Source: Natronorubrum halophilum (GTDB lineage Archaea; Halobacteriota; Halobacteria; Halobacteriales; Natrialbaceae). Taken from it: 64,000 bases of DNA. Under the pieces are notes generated by a model that was given only the letters and a program-made list of their open reading frames with translations, had not been told where the DNA came from and did no database searches. Both the position numbers and the translations under genes were made by a program. Positions 19,147-29,035 of the stretch are shown here, piece by piece. Each line of letters opens with the position of its first letter. The first letter of the stretch is position 1. The DNA is taken from contig NZ_QQTY01000005.1 of NCBI RefSeq assembly GCF_003670115.1, forward strand, positions 186,001 to 250,000. The letters run 5' to 3'.

Positions 19147-20056
19147 CTCGCATGCGGGGATCGAGGGCGTCTCGCATCCCGTCGCCGAGGAGGTTGAATC
19201 CGAGTACCGTGAGCGCGAGGAACAGGCCGGGGAAGAACGACCACCACCACGCGCCCGAGAACAGCCCCTTGTCGACGCCCTCGGCGAGCATCATCCCCCA
19301 CGACGGGTCGCCGCGCTTCGCGCCGAAGCCGAGGAACGACAGCGCCGCGATGTCGATGATGGCCAGACCGTAGTTCAGCGTCGACTGGACGGTGATCGGC
19401 GCCAGACAGTTCGGCAGGACGTGACGAATTAACAGCCGCGGGTCGTTCGCACCGAGCGCACGCGTCGCCTCGATGTACTCGTCCTCGAGGACTTTCAGCG
19501 CGGCGCCGCGGACGACCCGGGCGAACCGCGGCGTGTACACGAGCGTGAGCGCGATGACCGCGCGCCACAGTCCCATCGACTCGGGGAAGATGCTGACGAG
19601 TGCGAGCGCCAGCAACAGCGACGGGAACGACAGGAGCACGTCCATCGTCCGCATGATGACGTTATCGGTGAGGTCGCCGTAGTACGCCGCGACGATGCCG
19701 GCAGTGATTCCGAGGACCGTGGACGCGAGGACGGTCGCGGTCCCGAACTTCAGCGCGTACCACGCGCCGTACAGCACGCGCGGGAAGATGTCGCGGGCCT
19801 GCCCGTCCGTCCCGAACCAGAACTCGATGCTCGGGCCCACCTTCGTCGGGTTCGCTTCGAACTGCGTGCCGATGATGGCGTCGAGGTTGTAGGCGACTCG
19901 AGCGTAGATGGCGACGAGGAACATCCCGACGATGAGGCTGAGGCCGACGACGGCAATTCGATTCGATAACAGTTCCGTGAGGAACGGGTTGGTGCGGATG
20001 CGCTCGACGGTGCTGCGTTCGACGTCTGACGATTGGGATTGGGTTTCCGTGCTCAT
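19133..20056 (-). CDS. Oligopeptide ABC transporter permease, DppC/OppC type
   Basis: This is a 307-residue inner-membrane subunit of a peptide/nickel-type ABC importer. It has a cytoplasmic N-terminus rich in Ser and Gln, a first helix near residue 37-55 and a periplasmic loop. Five core helices follow, with the EAA loop (EATRALGANDPRLLIRHVLPN region, near residue 197-217) that contacts the ATPase. The length is typical. Its ATG overlaps the stop of the preceding DppB-type gene by four bases (ATGA). It works with the fused ATPase, the lipoprotein receptor and the DppB-type permease of this operon. Confidence 0.95.
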   Translation of the reverse strand: MSTETQSQSSDVERSTVERIRTNPFLTELLSNRIAVVGLSLIVGMFLVAIYARVAYNLDAIIGTQFEANPTKVGPSIEFWFGTDGQARDIFPRVLYGAWYALKFGTATVLASTVLGITAGIVAAYYGDLTDNVIMRTMDVLLSFPSLLLALALVSIFPESMGLWRAVIALTLVYTPRFARVVRGAALKVLEDEYIEATRALGANDPRLLIRHVLPNCLAPITVQSTLNYGLAIIDIAALSFLGFGAKRGDPSWGMMLAEGVDKGLFSGAWWWSFFPGLFLALTVLGFNLLGDGMRDALDPRMRDAVD

Positions 20057-21066
20057 TGATCGATCCGTGGGTCGAGGATGGAGTACGTGATATCGACGAA
20101 GAGGTTTACTACTGTATACATGAACGCGAAGACGAGGACGGTCGCCTGTACCACCGGGTAGTCGCTTTTACTGATGGCGTCCACGAGCAGCGTCCCGATA
20201 CCGTTGATCTGGAAGACGGTCTCGGTCAGTACGGAGCCGCCGAGCATCGACCCGAACTGGATACCGATGATGGTGATGACGGGGATGAAGGCGTTCCGGA
20301 GCCCGTGTTTCATGATCGTCGTCTTCGCGCCCTGTCCTTTCGCGCGGGCCGTCCGCATGTAGTCCTGCCGGACGACTTCCAGCATCGACGACCGCATCAT
20401 TCGGGAGATGAAGGCCATCGAGTAGACGCCGAGGACGACGACGGGCATGAACAGATGGCGGGCAGCGGACTGAAACGCCGCCATGTCTCCTGCCAGGAGG
20501 GTATCGACGAGGATGAACCCGGTGCTCGAGTCGATGAAGTGCGTCGATCCGATACGACCGCTCGTCGGGAGGACGCCCAATACCTGTGCGAACAGCAGGA
20601 TGAGGAGCGGACCGCTCCAGTAGATGGGGATACTGATACCGGTGAGCGCCCCAATTCGGGAGAAGTGATCGGTCAACGTGTCCTTCTTGACGGCGCTCAG
20701 GATTCCGAGCGGGAGCCCGAACAGCAGGCCCGCAATCTGGCCGAGGACGGCGAGCTCGACGGTGATCGGGAGCCGATCGGCGAGGATTTCACTGACGTCG
20801 GTGCCGCGACGAATCTGGTAGGACTCCCCGAACTCGAGCGTCGCAGTATTCTGAAGGAATCGGATGTACTGCTGCCACAACGGGTCGTTGAACCCGAGGT
20901 CGGTTCGAATCTGGTCGATGAATTCTTGACTCGCACGTTCGCCCGCGATGGCTACCGCAGGGTCTCCCGGCGAGAGATGGAGGATAGCGAAGACCACTGT
21001 CGCCACTCCGAACAGCACCGGACCGAGCAACAGCAGCCGTTTGGTAATGAACCGCTTTGATACCAT
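20053..21066 (-). CDS. Oligopeptide ABC transporter permease, DppB/OppB type
   Basis: This 337-residue permease has the DppB-type N-terminus (KRLLLLGPVLFGVATVVFAI) and an external loop with LSPGDPA. The transmembrane core has the EAA-like loop YMRTARAKGQGAKTTIMKHG (near residue 225). The chosen ATG at 21066 gives the standard start one helix before the loop. It lies 50 nt after the receptor gene and overlaps the DppC-type gene by four bases. Together they form the translocation pore. The substrate is probably peptides, but dipeptide, oligopeptide and nickel systems share this architecture. Confidence 0.95.
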   Translation of the reverse strand: MVSKRFITKRLLLLGPVLFGVATVVFAILHLSPGDPAVAIAGERASQEFIDQIRTDLGFNDPLWQQYIRFLQNTATLEFGESYQIRRGTDVSEILADRLPITVELAVLGQIAGLLFGLPLGILSAVKKDTLTDHFSRIGALTGISIPIYWSGPLLILLFAQVLGVLPTSGRIGSTHFIDSSTGFILVDTLLAGDMAAFQSAARHLFMPVVVLGVYSMAFISRMMRSSMLEVVRQDYMRTARAKGQGAKTTIMKHGLRNAFIPVITIIGIQFGSMLGGSVLTETVFQINGIGTLLVDAISKSDYPVVQATVLVFAFMYTVVNLFVDITYSILDPRIDQ

Positions 21067-21116
21067 TATTCGGAGGTACGTTTGATACCTTAAAAAGCTC
21101 CCGTCACCCGGGCGCG

Positions 21117-22757
21117 TTACTCGAGTTCGACCAGATGGAGGTGCGGGCCACCGATGGCCGAGATGGTGTAGTTGTTGACGTTGTTTCGGACGCCGCGGAT
21201 TTCGTCGGCGTAGTCGATGTAGACCCACGGGGCCTCGTCGTGGGCGATCTGGGCCGCCTCGTGGTAGAGGTCAGCGCGTTCCTCCTGGTCTTCCGTCCGC
21301 TGGGCATCCTCGACGAGGTCCATGAACTCTTGATTCGCCCACGCACTCCGGTTGGACGTGTTGTAGTCCTCCGTACTCCAGTCCACCCAGTCCTGCCCGT
21401 CGGGAGAGTCGACCTGCGGGTGAAGGAGGACGTAATAGAAGTTGTCCGGGTCGGCGTTGTCCGTATACCAGCCGGCCAGAGACGCGTCGTGTTTCCCTTC
21501 GGAGGTGTACGTGAGGTAATCCGAGAACTGGCGCTCGTCGATCGTAACGTCGATGCCGATCTCGCTTAGATTCGTCCGGATAGTCTCTGCCGTCGAACCC
21601 GGCGCCGGGTTGTAGCCGCGGGCGTTCCGGAACGTCGTCAGGTCGAAGGAGAAACCGTCACCGTACCCGGCCTCCTCCAGCAGGGACTGTGCCTCGTCAG
21701 TGTCGTAGGCGTACGGACTGAGGTCGTCGTTGTGTCCGAAGAGGGCCGGCGGGCACGGCTGGTCGGCTTGCTCGGCGATGCCCGAGTAGACTTCGTTGAC
21801 GATGGATTCAGTGTCGATCGCGTAACTGATCGCCTGCCGGACCTTGGGATCGCGGAACTCCTCCACGCGGGACTGGTTGAACGACATGTACCCGATGTTG
21901 ATCCCCTGTCCGGACTGGACTTCGACGTCGTCAGAATCCTCGACCGTTCCGATGTTGTCGGGGCCGAGGTTGTCGATGATTTCGAGTTCTCCTTCGATGA
22001 GAGCCTGCGTGCGCGTGGAGTTCTGTCCTTTCTCGATGAACAGGAGTTCATCCACGTTCGGGCCGTCGCCCCAGTAGTTGTCGTTGGATGTGAGCAGAAT
22101 GCGGCCGTTCGAATCGTCGAGTTCCTCGAGCTGGAACGGACCGGCGCCGTTGGCGTCCGAGGCGAAGTCGAAACCGTCCTCGATGTCGTCCTTCGGGAGA
22201 ACGACGGCGGCGAACATCGCGAGGTTGCGCAGGAACGGTGTGTACGGCTGTGTGAGCGTGATGTTCAGCGTGTAATCGCCGTCGGCCGAGACGGAGTCGA
22301 TCCAGCTTCCGAGCGTGAACGGCCCGTACGCGGACGCTTCATCGGAGTAGTGCTCGTAGTCCTCGTCGACGAACCGTCGGTAGGTCGCGATGAAGTCGTC
22401 TGCGGTGACGTCGGTGCCGTCATCGAACTGTGCGTCCTCGCGCAGTTCGAGCGTGACCTCCTCGCCGTCCATCGACCAGTCGGTCGCGAGGCTTTCCGTG
22501 ATGGCCGCCTCGCCGGGCTCGAAACCGATAAGGCCGTCGTAAATCTGGTTGGTGACTTTCGCAACCTCGCCGCTGGTCGCGCCCTGCGGGTCGAGGGTTT
22601 CCGAGTGCGAGCTGCGGCCGTACCGGAGCGTGCCGCTGCCGTTACCACTATCGCCGAGACACCCGGAAATGGAGGTCGCCGCGGTTGCAACAACTGTCGC
22701 ACTACCGGCAGACTTTAGGAAACTACGCCTGGATACCTGATTGCCATTACCTGACAT
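21117..22757 (-). CDS. ABC transporter substrate-binding lipoprotein, peptide family
   Basis: Extracellular receptor of the SBP_bac_5 (peptide/nickel-binding) family, 546 aa. The signal has both a twin-arginine motif (SRRSFLKS, residues 9-16) and a lipobox (ISGCLG), so it is probably exported folded and lipid-anchored. The mature start is followed by typical motifs: DPQGATSGEVAKVTNQIYDGL and later VRQAISYAIDTESIV. A TATA-like element (22781-22790) lies about 28 nt upstream, so this gene may have its own promoter although the ATPase gene precedes it by 216 nt. The substrate cannot be read from the sequence. Confidence 0.95.
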   Translation of the reverse strand: MSGNGNQVSRRSFLKSAGSATVVATAATSISGCLGDSGNGSGTLRYGRSSHSETLDPQGATSGEVAKVTNQIYDGLIGFEPGEAAITESLATDWSMDGEEVTLELREDAQFDDGTDVTADDFIATYRRFVDEDYEHYSDEASAYGPFTLGSWIDSVSADGDYTLNITLTQPYTPFLRNLAMFAAVVLPKDDIEDGFDFASDANGAGPFQLEELDDSNGRILLTSNDNYWGDGPNVDELLFIEKGQNSTRTQALIEGELEIIDNLGPDNIGTVEDSDDVEVQSGQGINIGYMSFNQSRVEEFRDPKVRQAISYAIDTESIVNEVYSGIAEQADQPCPPALFGHNDDLSPYAYDTDEAQSLLEEAGYGDGFSFDLTTFRNARGYNPAPGSTAETIRTNLSEIGIDVTIDERQFSDYLTYTSEGKHDASLAGWYTDNADPDNFYYVLLHPQVDSPDGQDWVDWSTEDYNTSNRSAWANQEFMDLVEDAQRTEDQEERADLYHEAAQIAHDEAPWVYIDYADEIRGVRNNVNNYTISAIGGPHLHLVELE

Positions 22758-22973
22758 AACACTATTCCTTGCATCAGCAATGATAATACTACCGATCGAT
22801 ATGGAGAGGCGGATCTCGATTTACAGATTCTGGCTCGTTTTGTGATCTATGTACTAGCATCCGGTGGGATCGCACAGTGGGATCTGAGACGGCCCCGGAT
22901 TCGCGCCGTTGACGCGCGCCACCGAATCAGCGTTTCGCGGTCGATCGAATAACGCCGCATCGTGCTCGGTCGA

Positions 22974-25967
22974 TTACTCGGTGTCGGTGAAGATGTGGCA
23001 GGCGGTCGGATGTTCGCTATCGTCGAGTGCGGGGTTGCGCCGCTCACAGACGCTCTCGAACGCGTCCGCGAGGACGGCCTCGGCAGCTTCCCAGTCGCCG
23101 TCATCGAGGTGACGATAGGACTCCTCGACCGCCTCGCGAGCGCGACCCGACAGCGGCGCGTCGAAGAACTGTGCATTGAGCGCAGCGGCGAAATCACTAC
23201 CGCCGTCCGCGACCGCGCGAGCCATCGGCTTCTCACTGGTCGCGGCCTCCCGGGCCGCCTCGAGGTCGATGTCGCGGGACTCCACGCGCTGTCGGTAAAA
23301 CATGACCTCGCGGTAGCGCTCCTGTTCGATGTCGAGGTTCTCGGGCGGGATGATCGACGGACACCGCGTCCGGAAGTGGCAGCCTGACGGCGGGTCGATG
23401 GGGGACGGCACGTCACCTTTCAGGATGGTACGGTCGGCAGTGTCCGCCCGGGGATCCGGTTCGGGGATCGCCGACAGCAACGCGTTGGTGTACGGGTGTT
23501 TCGGGTTCGCGAACAGTTCGTCCGTCATCGCGATCTCGACGATTTCGCCGAGGTACATCACCGCCACGCGGTCCGAGATGTGCCGGACGACCGAGAGGTC
23601 GTGGGCGATGAACAGGTACGTCAGTCCGAACTCCTCCTGCAGGTCCTCCAAGAGGTTGATGATCTGGGCCTGCACCGATACGTCCAGGGCCGACACCGGC
23701 TCGTCGGCGACGATGAAGTCCGGGTCCACGGCGAGGGCGCGAGCGATACCGACGCGCTGGCGTTGCCCGCCGGAGAGCTCGTGGGGGTAGCGGCCGTACT
23801 GGCTCTCGTCGAGTCCGACCTCCTCGAGGAGATCGAGGACACGGTGGCGGCGGAGCACGCGCTTCGAGGCGCTCACGGAGGCGTCGACGTGCACGCTCGT
23901 GACGCGGCCATCGTCTTCGCGCGTACCTTCGGTCGTGCCGGCGCGGCCGCCCCCGACGTCCACGGTAACGTCGCCGTCCACCACGGTGACGCCCACGGGG
24001 ACGACGGTCTCCCCGTCGGTACTCCCGAGTAACGCATCCACGTCGTCCGCGACGTCGACGGACACCGCGTCCGCGGAGATGCCAGTCGTCGAGACGTCTG
24101 CGCGCGTCACCACGTCGGGATCTGACTCCGGGAGCCCGTGAATCTTCAGCGGCTCCATGATGGTCTGTCCGACGGTCATCCGCGGATCGAGACTCGACAT
24201 CGGATCCTGAAACACCATCTGCATGTCCTTGCGCTTCTCCCGAAGCTCCGACTTCGAGAGATCCCCGAGGGTTTCACCGGCGTACACCACCGTACCGTCC
24301 GTCGGCGGGTTGAGGTGGAGGATGGCGCGGCCCGCAGTCGACTTCCCGCAGCCGGACTCGCCGACCAGTCCGAGCGTTTCGCCCTCGTACACGTCGAAGC
24401 TCACGCCGTCGACGGCCTTCACGCTCGGCTGCTCGCCGACGAATCGGTCGAAGAGCCCCTCCTCCTGTCCGTAGTACTTCCGCATTTCGTGGAGTTCGAC
24501 GATCGGTTCACCGATATCGTGTTCGGTCGCGGACGGGACGTCCGTCGACCCGTACTCGCTCTCGTCGAAGTTCTCGAGGATGCATTTCGACCGGTGGTCG
24601 ACGTCCTCCGGCCCGTGCTGGAGGGACGGAATCTCGCCGTTGCGACACTCGGGTTGGGCCCACGGGCAACGATCCGCGAAGTGGCAACCGTCGGGCATGT
24701 CGATGAGGTCGGGAACGTTGCCCTCGATGGGCGTCAGGCGGTCTTTCTCCTCCGTCGGGATGGACTCGAGGAGCGTGTACGTGTACGGATGGCTCGGGTT
24801 GTAGAAGATCTCCTCTACGGGGCCCTCCTCGACGATTTCGCCGGCGTACATCACCGCGACGCGGTCGCAGGTCTCCGCGACCACGCCGAGGTCGTGGGTG
24901 ATCATCAGCACCGACATCCCGAACTCGTCCTGAAGGTCGTCGATGAGGTCCAGGATCTGGGCTTGGATGGTCACGTCGAGAGCCGTCGTCGGCTCGTCGG
25001 CGATGAGGAGGCTCGGCCGGCACGCGAGCGCGATGGCGATGAGTACGCGCTGGCGCATTCCGCCGGAGAACTCGTGGGGGTACTCCTCGAGGCGCGTGGT
25101 CGCTTCCGGGATCCCGACCTCCGTGAGGATCTCGACGACGTCCGCCATGACCTCCTCGTCATGCTCGCGACCGCCGATTTTCGGAAGCATCTCCCGAACG
25201 GCGTTCAGCCACGTGTCCCGCTTCCGTTCGCCGTACTGGTGCAGTCGCAGTGACTCCGCGACCTGCTCGCCGACGGTCACCGCGGGATTCAGGGACGTCA
25301 TCGGGTCCTGAAAGATCATCCCCATCTCGCTACCGCGGACCTTCCGCATCGCCTCTTCGGGCGCGTCCGTCAGGTCGATGACGCCGTCCTCGACGGTAAT
25401 CGATTCGGCGGTCGTCCCGTTCTCGAATCGCTCGCGCGCCGCCGTATCCAGGTAGACGAACCCGTCGGCAGCGTCCTCGACGGCGTCCGCTAGCGCGTCC
25501 GCGACCACGGACTCGGTCGCGCCACCGTCGAGTCGATCGGCGGCGTCCCGGAGGGCCGGCGCGAGCGCCGCAGGGTCGTCGTGGCCGGTGAGATCGGCGG
25601 CCATGCCGCGCAGCTCCGACTCGGTCGAGTCGCCCCCGTCGCCGACGCGGAGATCCGCGACGATCTCTCGGACCGCGTCCACGAGTTCGAAGGGGTACGG
25701 GACGACGGCACCGTCGAACTCGGCTGCGAGGTCCGCGGCGAGGTCCGCGCGCCGTAAGGACACCCGTCCGTCCACGACGTCGCCCGGGTCGTCCACGAGG
25801 TCCATCGCTGAGAGTGCTGTCACGCTCTTTCCGGAGCCGGACTCGCCGACGAGGCCGACGGTCTCGCCTTCCTCGATCGTGAGGTCGATGCCGTCGACCG
25901 CTTTCACCGCGCCGCGTTTGGTGTCGAACTGCGTGCGAAGTCCGGAAAGGGATAGAAGGTCAGTCAC
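22974..25967 (-). CDS. Fused DppD-DppF ABC transporter ATPase with inserted segments
   Basis: This 997-residue protein joins the two ATPase subunits of a peptide importer. The first nucleotide-binding domain has Walker A GESGSGKS (41-48), a Q-loop at 220, signature SGGMRQ (301-306) and Walker B LLIADEP (320-326). The second has Walker A GESGCGKS (536-543), a Q-loop at 587, signature LSGGQRQ (731-737) and Walker B FIVADEP (751-757). Both are followed by the oligopeptide C-terminal motif with cysteines ([23 protein letters not shown]). Two non-canonical inserts interrupt the domains, about residues 70-208 and 612-705, and a C-terminal extension covers about 870-997. It is first in the operon. 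Confidence 0.93.
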   Translation of the reverse strand: MTDLLSLSGLRTQFDTKRGAVKAVDGIDLTIEEGETVGLVGESGSGKSVTALSAMDLVDDPGDVVDGRVSLRRADLAADLAAEFDGAVVPYPFELVDAVREIVADLRVGDGGDSTESELRGMAADLTGHDDPAALAPALRDAADRLDGGATESVVADALADAVEDAADGFVYLDTAARERFENGTTAESITVEDGVIDLTDAPEEAMRKVRGSEMGMIFQDPMTSLNPAVTVGEQVAESLRLHQYGERKRDTWLNAVREMLPKIGGREHDEEVMADVVEILTEVGIPEATTRLEEYPHEFSGGMRQRVLIAIALACRPSLLIADEPTTALDVTIQAQILDLIDDLQDEFGMSVLMITHDLGVVAETCDRVAVMYAGEIVEEGPVEEIFYNPSHPYTYTLLESIPTEEKDRLTPIEGNVPDLIDMPDGCHFADRCPWAQPECRNGEIPSLQHGPEDVDHRSKCILENFDESEYGSTDVPSATEHDIGEPIVELHEMRKYYGQEEGLFDRFVGEQPSVKAVDGVSFDVYEGETLGLVGESGCGKSTAGRAILHLNPPTDGTVVYAGETLGDLSKSELREKRKDMQMVFQDPMSSLDPRMTVGQTIMEPLKIHGLPESDPDVVTRADVSTTGISADAVSVDVADDVDALLGSTDGETVVPVGVTVVDGDVTVDVGGGRAGTTEGTREDDGRVTSVHVDASVSASKRVLRRHRVLDLLEEVGLDESQYGRYPHELSGGQRQRVGIARALAVDPDFIVADEPVSALDVSVQAQIINLLEDLQEEFGLTYLFIAHDLSVVRHISDRVAVMYLGEIVEIAMTDELFANPKHPYTNALLSAIPEPDPRADTADRTILKGDVPSPIDPPSGCHFRTRCPSIIPPENLDIEQERYREVMFYRQRVESRDIDLEAAREAATSEKPMARAVADGGSDFAAALNAQFFDAPLSGRAREAVEESYRHLDDGDWEAAEAVLADAFESVCERRNPALDDSEHPTACHIFTDTE

Positions 25968-26049
25968 TGGAACCAGTTCTCGAGGCAGCGAAGAAATAGC
26001 TTATGGGACTTGGGCAACGTTTATCTCCGACGGCGCACGCCGTGGGGAC

Positions 26050-26556
26050 ATGAACGAGGACCCGGCAGGTGACGCCCCCGGTAACGTGCAGGCCCAGTCC
26101 GGCTGGCAAGCGGTCATCGAGGACATGGCGGTGACCGCCGACGAGTATCGCGACCGCGGCTGGACGGCCCTCGAACTCCACCCCGGAGACTCCGTGCTCG
26201 TGGACTCCGAGATGCGAACGGGTCTCGACGTGGTCCTCCCGGGACCCGAGTACGAGGACCTCGAGTCGCTGACCGAGGACTGCGCGTTCGCGGACGTAGA
26301 CGTGTTCCGTGCGGAGGGCGGCAGTACGATCTACCTGCTCGTCGTCGAAAAGGATCCGGACAGCGAGACGGCCGTGCTCGTCCCCGCCTACTACGACGCC
26401 GGGTCCGGGCAGGCGAAACTCGAGACCATCCGGTCGAACGGCGAACTTCGGCTGTTCTGCAGGCGGTTGAACGACGACTACATCGAGTTCGTCCACGGCG
26501 ACGTGGCTCCGTTTCTCCCCGACGCACTCCGCGGCGGTGCCGACAGTAACAGCTGA
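26050..26556 (+). CDS. Conserved haloarchaeal protein, function unknown
   Basis: This 168-residue acidic, soluble protein has no recognised motif. Central segments (SGWQAVIEDMAVTADEYRDR, then GWTALELHPGDSVLV) and the end (DDYIEFVHGDVAPFLPD) look like a single compact domain that I recall as a haloarchaeal DUF. The ATG at 26050 lies about 27 nt after a TATA-like element (tttatc, near 26020), supporting a leaderless start. It is divergent from the ABC ATPase gene, with 82 bp between starts, and precedes dacZ by 177 nt. Confidence 0.75.
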   Translation: MNEDPAGDAPGNVQAQSGWQAVIEDMAVTADEYRDRGWTALELHPGDSVLVDSEMRTGLDVVLPGPEYEDLESLTEDCAFADVDVFRAEGGSTIYLLVVEKDPDSETAVLVPAYYDAGSGQAKLETIRSNGELRLFCRRLNDDYIEFVHGDVAPFLPDALRGGADSNS

Positions 26557-26733
26557 AACTAGTCATCCACCGATCGAACGACGGCTGTGCGGTCGGGTGT
26601 GCAGTGACGTTCAGTGGCTACTATCGGTCGCGCGGCCGGCATCGTTCGACGCGCGTCATCGTCGTCAGTTCGACGGACGGCGGGCTCCCCGTTCAGGCAA
26701 CGAGGTTACGGGGACCCGTTTCGAACGACCCGT

Positions 26734-27306
26734 ATGGATGAGGACCTCCGGATCGCCTACGAGACCCACGACGGGGTTCGGGAACTGGTCGACTGTCTCA
26801 CCCACTCGCTCGAGTCGGTCAGCCTGGACTTCGATCGCTGGGACGAACGGTACGTCAAGGGGCCGGGACTGTACGTCGCCGTCGTCACGGGACCGTCGGT
26901 CGCGAACTTCGCCGATCCGATGGGACGAAACCGGTGGCCCACGGATCGCTGTCGCGACGTCTGTCTGGACATCCAGATCTTCTTCGAGACGGCACGGGAG
27001 GTCGCGATGACCCGAGACGGCGCGCTCGTCATCAGCGTCGACGGCGTCGTCCAGGAACAGATGGTTCGCTTTCGGGACCTCACGCCCGGCGATCTCGAGG
27101 GCATCGATGCCGCGCAGTCGGAGTACGAAGACTGGATGGGGTCGCGCCACATGAGCGCGCTCGACACCTCCCGACGGCCGAACGTGATCTCGACGCTGAC
27201 GCTGAGCGAGGAGACCGGCCGCGTAACGGTCTTCGAACGCGGGTCGTTCGAGACGTCCACGCGAGCGGAACTCGGCGGGGAGTGGAATCCGCGCGCCTCC
27301 GACTGA
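26734..27306 (+). CDS. dacZ: Diadenylate cyclase DacZ
   Basis: This 190-residue enzyme of the DisA_N/DAC fold makes the second messenger cyclic di-AMP from two ATP. The DAC motif DGALVIS is near residue 91 and the ATP-binding segment GSRHMSALDTSRR near residue 133. That is close to the canonical GxRHR, with a Met in place of the second Arg. Overall it resembles haloarchaeal DacZ, the single diadenylate cyclase described in Haloferax volcanii. The start at 26734 follows a poorly coding upstream stretch. No phosphodiesterase gene is adjacent. Confidence 0.85.
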   Translation: MDEDLRIAYETHDGVRELVDCLTHSLESVSLDFDRWDERYVKGPGLYVAVVTGPSVANFADPMGRNRWPTDRCRDVCLDIQIFFETAREVAMTRDGALVISVDGVVQEQMVRFRDLTPGDLEGIDAAQSEYEDWMGSRHMSALDTSRRPNVISTLTLSEETGRVTVFERGSFETSTRAELGGEWNPRASD

Positions 27307-27444
27307 CTCGAGCGCCGGCGGACGACCGCCACGGGCCGTCCACCCGCTTTCGACGGGGTCGAACCGCCCGTGACGCACCGTCTACTCGAGGCCGTCCGCC
27401 TCAGGGGATAGCTATTTACCGTCGTTCGAGGTGGGCCATCGCAC

Positions 27445-28218
27445 ATGCAAGCTGTCGTCCTGTCGGCAGGAAAGGGGACCCGGCTCCGGCCGCTGACCGA
27501 AGAGAAACCGAAGGCGCTCGTCGAGGTCGACGGACGGCCGATCATCGAGGACGTGTTCGATAATCTGCTCGCGGCCGGTGCCGACGAGCTGATCGTCGTC
27601 GTCGGCTACCTGAAAGAGAAAGTCATGGACCGGTACGGCGACTCCTACAGGGGCGTCCCGATCACGTACGCCCACCAGCGCGAACAGCTCGGGCTCGCCC
27701 ACGCGATGTTGCAGGTGGAATCGCTCATCGACGACGATTTCATGCTCATGCTCGGCGACAACGTCTTCCGGGCAAACCTGGAGGACGTGATGAACCGCCA
27801 GCGAGAGGACCGCGCCGACGCGGCGTTCCTCGTGGAGGAAGTGCCGTACGAGGAGGCGTCTCGGTACGGGGTCCTCGATACGAACGAGTACGGCGAGATC
27901 GTCGAGGTCGTCGAAAAGCCGGACGATCCGCCGTCGAACCTCGTGATGACGGGATTCTACACGTTTACCCCGGCGATCTTCCACGCCTGTCACCTCGTGC
28001 AGCCCTCCGATCGCGGCGAGTACGAACTCTCGGACGCGGTCGACCTGCTCATCCAGTCGGGACGCACCATCGACGCGATCCGCATGGACGGGTGGCGCGT
28101 CGATGTCGGCTACCCCGAGGATCGAGACCGCGCGGAGGAGCGACTGCGGGACGAAACCGGGCGAATTGTCGAGCAAGGGGCGCAGACAGACGGGTCGTCG
28201 ACGTCCACGACTAACTGA
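27445..28218 (+). CDS. aglF: Sugar nucleotidyltransferase (AglF/RmlA type)
   Basis: This 257-residue enzyme couples a sugar 1-phosphate to UTP or dTTP, giving NDP-sugar for glycan synthesis. The N-terminal signature VVLSAGKGTRLRPLT with EKPKALVEV (residues 4-28) is canonical, as are GLAHAM near residue 85 and LGDNVF near residue 107. The closest type I recall is AglF of the haloarchaeal S-layer N-glycosylation pathway, a UTP-glucose-1-phosphate uridylyltransferase. Many paralogues exist, so the symbol is tentative. A truncated glycosyltransferase lies 245 nt downstream, suggesting a former glycosylation cluster here. Confidence 0.85.
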   Translation: MQAVVLSAGKGTRLRPLTEEKPKALVEVDGRPIIEDVFDNLLAAGADELIVVVGYLKEKVMDRYGDSYRGVPITYAHQREQLGLAHAMLQVESLIDDDFMLMLGDNVFRANLEDVMNRQREDRADAAFLVEEVPYEEASRYGVLDTNEYGEIVEVVEKPDDPPSNLVMTGFYTFTPAIFHACHLVQPSDRGEYELSDAVDLLIQSGRTIDAIRMDGWRVDVGYPEDRDRAEERLRDETGRIVEQGAQTDGSSTSTTN

Positions 28219-28463
28219 GCGCGCGCTCGGTCCGCCCATCCCGGTCGTGGGACGCCCCGTTCCGTATCAGATCGGGCGCGGACAGACGCCAGCGGCCCGA
28301 GCGAGAAGTCGCGGTGGTCTGGAGTGCTTTCGAAGCGATCGCCGTGGGTCGGCCTGCAGATCGTTGTTCGGCAGGTTTAGGGGATGCTCGAGGACGTGTG
28401 GAAGATCACGCGGCACCGGGAGGGATCGAACGACATATCCGCGTCCCGGAAGACGGTTCGATA

Positions 28464-29035
28464 ATGCGGATTTTACGGGTCGCACAGAAGGTCTATCCGG
28501 ACGTGAAAGGCGGCGGGCCGTACCACGTCCACGCGATGAGTCGCGATCAGGCCGCGATGGGACACGACGTAACCGTGTTGACGGTCCGGACCGACCCCGA
28601 ACTGCCCCACATCGAACAGCGAGACGGATACACGGTGGTGCGGTACGACCCCGCGGCGAATCTACTGGGGAACGATATCAGTCCCGGACTCGCGCAGTAT
28701 CTCGCCGACGCCGACGATTTCGACGTGATGCACGCCCACTCGCACCTCTACTTCGCGACGAACCTGGCCGCTCTGAAGCGGTTCCTCGGAGACGTTCCGT
28801 TGGCGATCACGAACCACGGACTCTACTCGCAGAACGCCCCGGAGTGGGTGTTCGACCTGTACCTGCGGTCGCTCGGACGCTGGACGTTCGATCAGGCCGA
28901 CGTGGTGTTTTGCTACACGGACGCCGATCGCGATCGGGTGCGGGAGTTCGGCGTCTCGAGTCGGATCGAGGTCGTCTCGAACGGGATCGACAGGGCGCGA
29001 TTCACGCCCGACGGGCCGGAGAGCGAGTTGCTCGA
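28464..29035 (+). pseudogene. Glycosyltransferase family 4, N-terminal half only
   Basis: The frame from ATG 28464 (MRILRVAQKVYPDVKGGGPY) encodes about 190 residues of a GT-B glycosyltransferase. It has the glycine-rich loop with GGGPYHVHAMSR, FDVMHAHSHLYF near residue 92, ITNHGLYSQNAPEW near residue 113 and VVSNGIDRARFTPDGPE near residue 172. Homology stops at about 29035, just where the C-terminal nucleotide-sugar-binding domain should begin. The frame then runs on to a stop at 29114 in Ser/Thr/Arg-rich sequence that is really the next gene read out of frame. Without the GT-B C-domain it should be inactive. Confidence 0.8.

Noticed and set aside
28103-29035. Long open frame leading into the gene fragment at 29036
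   Set aside because: Upstream of 29036 this frame is a shadow of the sugar nucleotidyltransferase and glycosyltransferase genes and gives Arg-rich nonsense.
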